Positions 61,427 to 64,000 of a stretch of 64,000 bases of DNA are shown here, piece by piece. Within the stretch, counting starts at the first letter, position 1; each line of letters opens with the position of its first letter. A model generated the notes under the pieces. It was not told the DNA's origin. It made no database searches and worked only from the letters and a program-made list of their open reading frames with translations. The translations under genes were made by a program, and so were the position numbers. This DNA is from Gp6-AA40 sp036742665 (lineage in GTDB: Bacteria; Acidobacteriota; Vicinamibacteria; Vicinamibacterales; UBA2999): contig DAINQP010000001.1 in the NCBI GenBank assembly GCA_036742665.1, forward strand, positions 12,204-76,203. The letters are read 5' to 3'.

Positions 61427-61774
61427 TCAGGCGTCGCCGCGCAGCAGCGCCTGCATGATCGTTGTCATGCGATCCCAGGCCTGCTTCTCTCTGGCCAGCT
61501 CGCGCCGGCCAGCCGCGGTCAGCGTGTAGAACCGCGCCTTGCGATTGGTGTCAGTGGTGCCCCAGCTCCCCTTCACGAGCCCGCGCTGCTCGAGCCGCAT
61601 CAGACCGGGATACAGCGTGCCCATGTTGAGCCGCAGCGCTCCGCTCGACACCTGCTCGAGCCGCGCTGCGATCGCGTACCCGTGCTGCGGGCCCATCGTG
61701 TCCAGGGTTTGCAATACCATCAAGTCGAGCGTACCCTGCAGCACATCGGCCTTGGACGGCTCTCTATTAGCCAT
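61427..61774 (-). CDS. PadR-family transcriptional regulator
   Basis: 115 residues. The winged helix (LQGTLDLMVLQTLDTMGPQH, GYAIAARLEQVSSGALRLNM, GTLYPGLMRLEQRGLVKGSW) is the PadR signature, with the C-terminal dimer helix ELAREKQAWDRMTTIMQALL. It ends about 37 bases before the permease start and so forms the usual PadR-permease pair. A palindrome 23 bases upstream of its start is a likely operator for itself and for the divergent sheath gene. Confidence 0.95.
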   Translation of the reverse strand: MANREPSKADVLQGTLDLMVLQTLDTMGPQHGYAIAARLEQVSSGALRLNMGTLYPGLMRLEQRGLVKGSWGTTDTNRKARFYTLTAAGRRELAREKQAWDRMTTIMQALLRGDA

Positions 61775-61796
61775 GCCAATGGAGTATCACAGCTTG

Positions 61797-61813
61797 CATT
61801 TGAACGTCAAATG
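61797..61813. promoter_or_regulatory. Palindrome between padR and the sheath gene
   Basis: catttga (61797-61803) and tcaaatg (61807-61813) form a perfect 7-bp inverted repeat around acg. It starts 23 bases upstream of the PadR start and covers the ATG (61811-61813) of the tail-sheath gene. PadR proteins bind dyads near their own start, so it is a plausible operator. Confidence 0.5.
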
Positions 61814-62923
61814 AAGTCGCCAGACATCCATATCGAGGAGGGTCCGCCGGGACCTCCACCGATCGATGGCGTGAACACCAGCACCGCCGGGATGGCGGGC
61901 ATCGCCGAGCGTGGCCCCGCCGAGCCACAGCTGATCACATCGTGGAGGGAGTATCAGAATCTGTTCGGCGGCTTTGTGGATGACGCCTTCCTGCCGGCTG
62001 CAGTCCAGGGATTTTTCGACAACGGCGGGCGACGCGTCTACGTGGCGCGAGCGAGCGACGCGCGTACCGGGCTGGCAGCGCTCGAATCGATCGATGACAT
62101 CTCGCTGCTGCTGGCGCCCGACGAAGTCACCGACAGCACCGGAGCCATCAGCGCCGCCGTCATCGACCAGTGCGAGCGCCGCAGGGACCGATTTGCGATC
62201 GTGAGCGCGCGGCGCAGCGCCGATCGCATCCAGGATCTGCGTCCGCCTCGCGATTCAGCCTTCGCCGCCTTCTACTGTCCGTGGTTCCGCGTCCTCGACC
62301 CGGTTCGCCAGAAGAGCGTTATGGTTCCTCCGGCGGGACACATTGCCGGCATCTACGCACGCACCGACATCGAACGCGGCATTCACAAGCCACCAGCCAA
62401 TGCAGACGTGCGCGGGCTCACGACCGGAGCCGCCGGCAGCAGCGAGGAACCACTCGAGTTCACGGTGACAGACGCCGAGCACGACATCCTGAATCCGCGG
62501 GGCGTCAACGTCGTCAGGGATTTCAGAAAGGCCGGCCGTGGGATCCGCGTGTGGGGCGCCCGCACGATGTCGTCGAATGCGATCTGGAAGTACGTGAACG
62601 TGCGGCGGCTTTTTATCTTCGTCGAGCGATCGATCGACCAAGGCACCCAGTGGGTCGCTTTCGAGCCCAACGGCGAGACCACCTGGGCCCACGTCCGCCG
62701 CCTCGTCACCAACTTCCTCCTTCAGCTGTGGCGCAATGGCGCGCTCGTCGGCACCACCGCCGATGAGGCGTTCTTCGTGAAGTGCGACCGAACGACGATG
62801 ACGCAGAACGACATCGACAATGGTCGTCTCCTATGCCTGATTGGGATGGCGCCGGTGAAGCCGGCGGAGTTCGTGATCGTTCGCATCAGCCAGCACACAG
62901 CCGAGGGCCGTCCACGCGTATGA
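61811..62923 (+). CDS. Orphan contractile tail-sheath protein
   Basis: 370 residues. The N-terminus (SPDIHIEEGPPGPPPIDGVN, TSTAGMAGIAERGPAEPQLI, WREYQNLFGGFVDDAFLPAA) and C-terminus (GRGIRVWGARTMSSNAIWKY, VNVRRLFIFVERSI, WVAFEPNGETTWAHVRRLVT, then EFVIVRISQHTAEG) are standard for sheath subunits of contractile tails and extracellular injection systems. The length fits the short sheath of extracellular systems rather than the longer phage sheath. The middle domain is small and may be worn. No tube, baseplate, spike or ATPase gene is in the window; neighbours are a PadR/permease pair and a pseudogene. No strong ribosome site is seen. Confidence 0.9.
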   Translation: MKSPDIHIEEGPPGPPPIDGVNTSTAGMAGIAERGPAEPQLITSWREYQNLFGGFVDDAFLPAAVQGFFDNGGRRVYVARASDARTGLAALESIDDISLLLAPDEVTDSTGAISAAVIDQCERRRDRFAIVSARRSADRIQDLRPPRDSAFAAFYCPWFRVLDPVRQKSVMVPPAGHIAGIYARTDIERGIHKPPANADVRGLTTGAAGSSEEPLEFTVTDAEHDILNPRGVNVVRDFRKAGRGIRVWGARTMSSNAIWKYVNVRRLFIFVERSIDQGTQWVAFEPNGETTWAHVRRLVTNFLLQLWRNGALVGTTADEAFFVKCDRTTMTQNDIDNGRLLCLIGMAPVKPAEFVIVRISQHTAEGRPRV

Positions 62924-62933
62924 TTTCTGAGGC

Positions 62934-63260
62934 ATGAAACGGCTGTGGCCGCTTGCTGTCGTCCTCGTGACGCTCGCCGCGCCGCCCCCTCTCGCGTAAG
63001 CATTGGCGAGCGCACGATCCCCAGCTATTCGGGTCAGGAGATCTCCAGCCGACTGATTCGGCCAGGCAGCACCGTCGGATCTGCCCGACAAGCGGGTGCT
63101 GGATCGTGGCATGCGAGCTGTCCTGTTGCTGCACGTGCGAGTCGAGGGCCAGCATCCAGTGCCTACGCAGATCTGGCATCACTTGACATTCAAGTTCACC
63201 AGTCCGGGCGGCAATACGCTAGAGCGCTCGATCGATGGTGGCCGAGCGAGAATGCGGTAA
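62934..63260 (+). pseudogene. Broken gene for a small exported protein
   Basis: An ATG ten bases after the sheath stop begins a convincing signal peptide (MKRLWPLAVVLVTLAAPPPL) that hits a stop after 21 codons. Protein-like sequence continues in another frame (SIGERTIPSYSGQEISSRLI) and then back in the first (DRGMRAVLLLHVRVEGQHPV, then TFKFTSPGGNTLERSIDGG). At least two frameshifts are needed to join them. It may be a decayed gene or assembly error; the family is not recognised. Confidence 0.5.
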
Positions 63261-63296
63261 TCCGGTTTCCGTAGCGCCGGACCTGAAGGACCGCTG

Positions 63297-64000
63297 CTAC
63301 GTAATCTTCAACAGCTTCATTGCATTGCCGCCGAGGATCGCTTCCTTGTCAGCATTGCTCAGGAACTTCGCGTTGAGCACGAAGTCCACGCCCACCGGCC
63401 AGTCGAACGGATAGTCAGTGCCGTAGACGATCTGGCTCACGCCGGCTTCGGCGACGAGATGCCGGAGCCCGTCCTCGTGGAAAATCATCGTGTCCACGAG
63501 CAGTTCGCGACGGAAATATTCGCTCGGCTTCTTCTTCAGCGCGCGGCAGTCGTCGCCGTTGCCACCAGCGCGACCACACAGCGCATCCGATCGTCCGCTG
63601 TACGACGCCAGATACCCGCCGGCATGCGCGGCGCAGATCTTCAGCCCGGGAAATCGATCGAGCGTGCCCTCGAAGATCAGATGCGAGAGAAACACCGTGG
63701 TCTCGAGCGGGTTGCCGATGGTGTTGCCGAGCAGCCCCTTCCCCTGCAGTCTCGAATTCTGCGTCGTCCCCGCCGCAGGTTGCGGATGCATGAACAGCAC
63801 GATGCCCAGCTCCTGCGCCTTGGCCCAGAAGGGATCGAACTTGCGATCGGAAAGTTCCATGCCCTCGACACTGCCACCGATCGCCGCACCACGCATGCCG
63901 AGCTTCTTCACTGCGTGATCGAGTTGCTCGGCCGCGAGCTCTGGATGCTGGAGTGCCAACGTGGCCATTCCCACGAAGCGATCGGGATACTTGGCGCAAT
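63297..64000 (-). CDS. Amidohydrolase-family protein (ACMSD-like), 5' end outside the window
   Basis: The frame stays open to the edge; the codons before 63974 read AKYPDRFVGMATLALQHPEL, so the start is beyond base 64000. The visible 234 residues are the C-terminal two thirds of a metal-dependent TIM barrel: GIVLFMHPQPAAGTTQ with a metal His, HLIFEGTLDRFPGLKICAAH and AGGYLASY, LLVDTMIFHEDGLRHLVAEA, and VYGTDYPFDWPVG with the metal Asp. The family includes decarboxylases and hydrolases of aromatic acids; the substrate is unknown. Confidence 0.93.
   Translation of the reverse strand, partial: CAKYPDRFVGMATLALQHPELAAEQLDHAVKKLGMRGAAIGGSVEGMELSDRKFDPFWAKAQELGIVLFMHPQPAAGTTQNSRLQGKGLLGNTIGNPLETTVFLSHLIFEGTLDRFPGLKICAAHAGGYLASYSGRSDALCGRAGGNGDDCRALKKKPSEYFRRELLVDTMIFHEDGLRHLVAEAGVSQIVYGTDYPFDWPVGVDFVLNAKFLSNADKEAILGGNAMKLLKIT

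Noticed and set aside
61811..62923. Prophage
   Set aside because: A single sheath gene without capsid, terminase, integrase or lysis genes does not support a prophage.

Overview
The window is high-GC, gene-dense bacterial DNA with about 57 coding regions and no visible rRNA or tRNA. A run of ten Ns (6930-6939) shows it comes from a draft assembly. Several features point to Acidobacteriota, probably an uncultured soil lineage of the Vicinamibacteria type: a PadR regulator next to a MacB-like duplicated permease, many secreted quinoproteins and soluble cytochromes, and four copies of a secreted protein with a 'DGxPDLxGxW' start. Palindromic or low-complexity repeats occupy many gene ends. This placement is inference from gene content, not from a marker-gene tree.

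Layout. 1-8.9 kb: a truncated GGDEF-EAL enzyme, pantothenate kinase, two exported proteins, a PQQ sugar dehydrogenase, a HEIGH metalloprotease broken by the assembly gap, and an HD-GYP protein overlapping a type IV prepilin. 9-12.4 kb: a ParB-domain/kinase-ATPase fusion diverging from a pilT operon of very small genes. 12.4-16.6 kb: a NarL-type response regulator with a MASE1 histidine kinase, then an EamA transporter. 16.6-25.1 kb: a minus-strand operon with two PQQ quinoproteins, a two-haem cytochrome c, three PDLxGxW proteins and a DUF6152-like protein. 25-33.9 kb: GlcG/HbpS and PEGA proteins, a pentahaem cytochrome coupled to a cytochrome-barrel fusion, 1-Cys peroxiredoxin, a TPR-hydrolase fusion, and BON and NTF2-like proteins. 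34-41 kb: a sigma-54 activator diverging from a TPR/DUF2914 protein, a secreted glyoxalase-fold protein, a lectin-like protein and a second PQQ sugar dehydrogenase. 41-49 kb: an ABC exporter, an unusual UvrA coupled to a nucleotidyltransferase, a zinc-ribbon protein and a serine hydrolase. 49-54 kb: an ECF sigma/anti-sigma operon with two exported HEAT-repeat proteins, a small acetyltransferase and the fourth PDLxGxW protein. 54-58.6 kb: a three-subunit molybdenum hydroxylase and a secreted endonuclease/phosphatase-fold protein. 58.7-64 kb: the permease/PadR pair, an orphan contractile tail-sheath gene, a pseudogene and a truncated amidohydrolase.

How the genes work together. The main theme is periplasmic oxidation: five PQQ or molybdenum dehydrogenases with cytochromes c able to take their electrons. 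The second is surface behaviour and c-di-GMP (GGDEF-EAL, HD-GYP, prepilin, PilT). The best candidates for something undescribed are the quinoprotein/PDLxGxW operon, the orphan sheath gene with a palindrome over its start, the ParB-kinase fusion, and a family of hairpins whose stems change in a compensating way around a constant CTTCAG centre, sometimes inside coding sequence.
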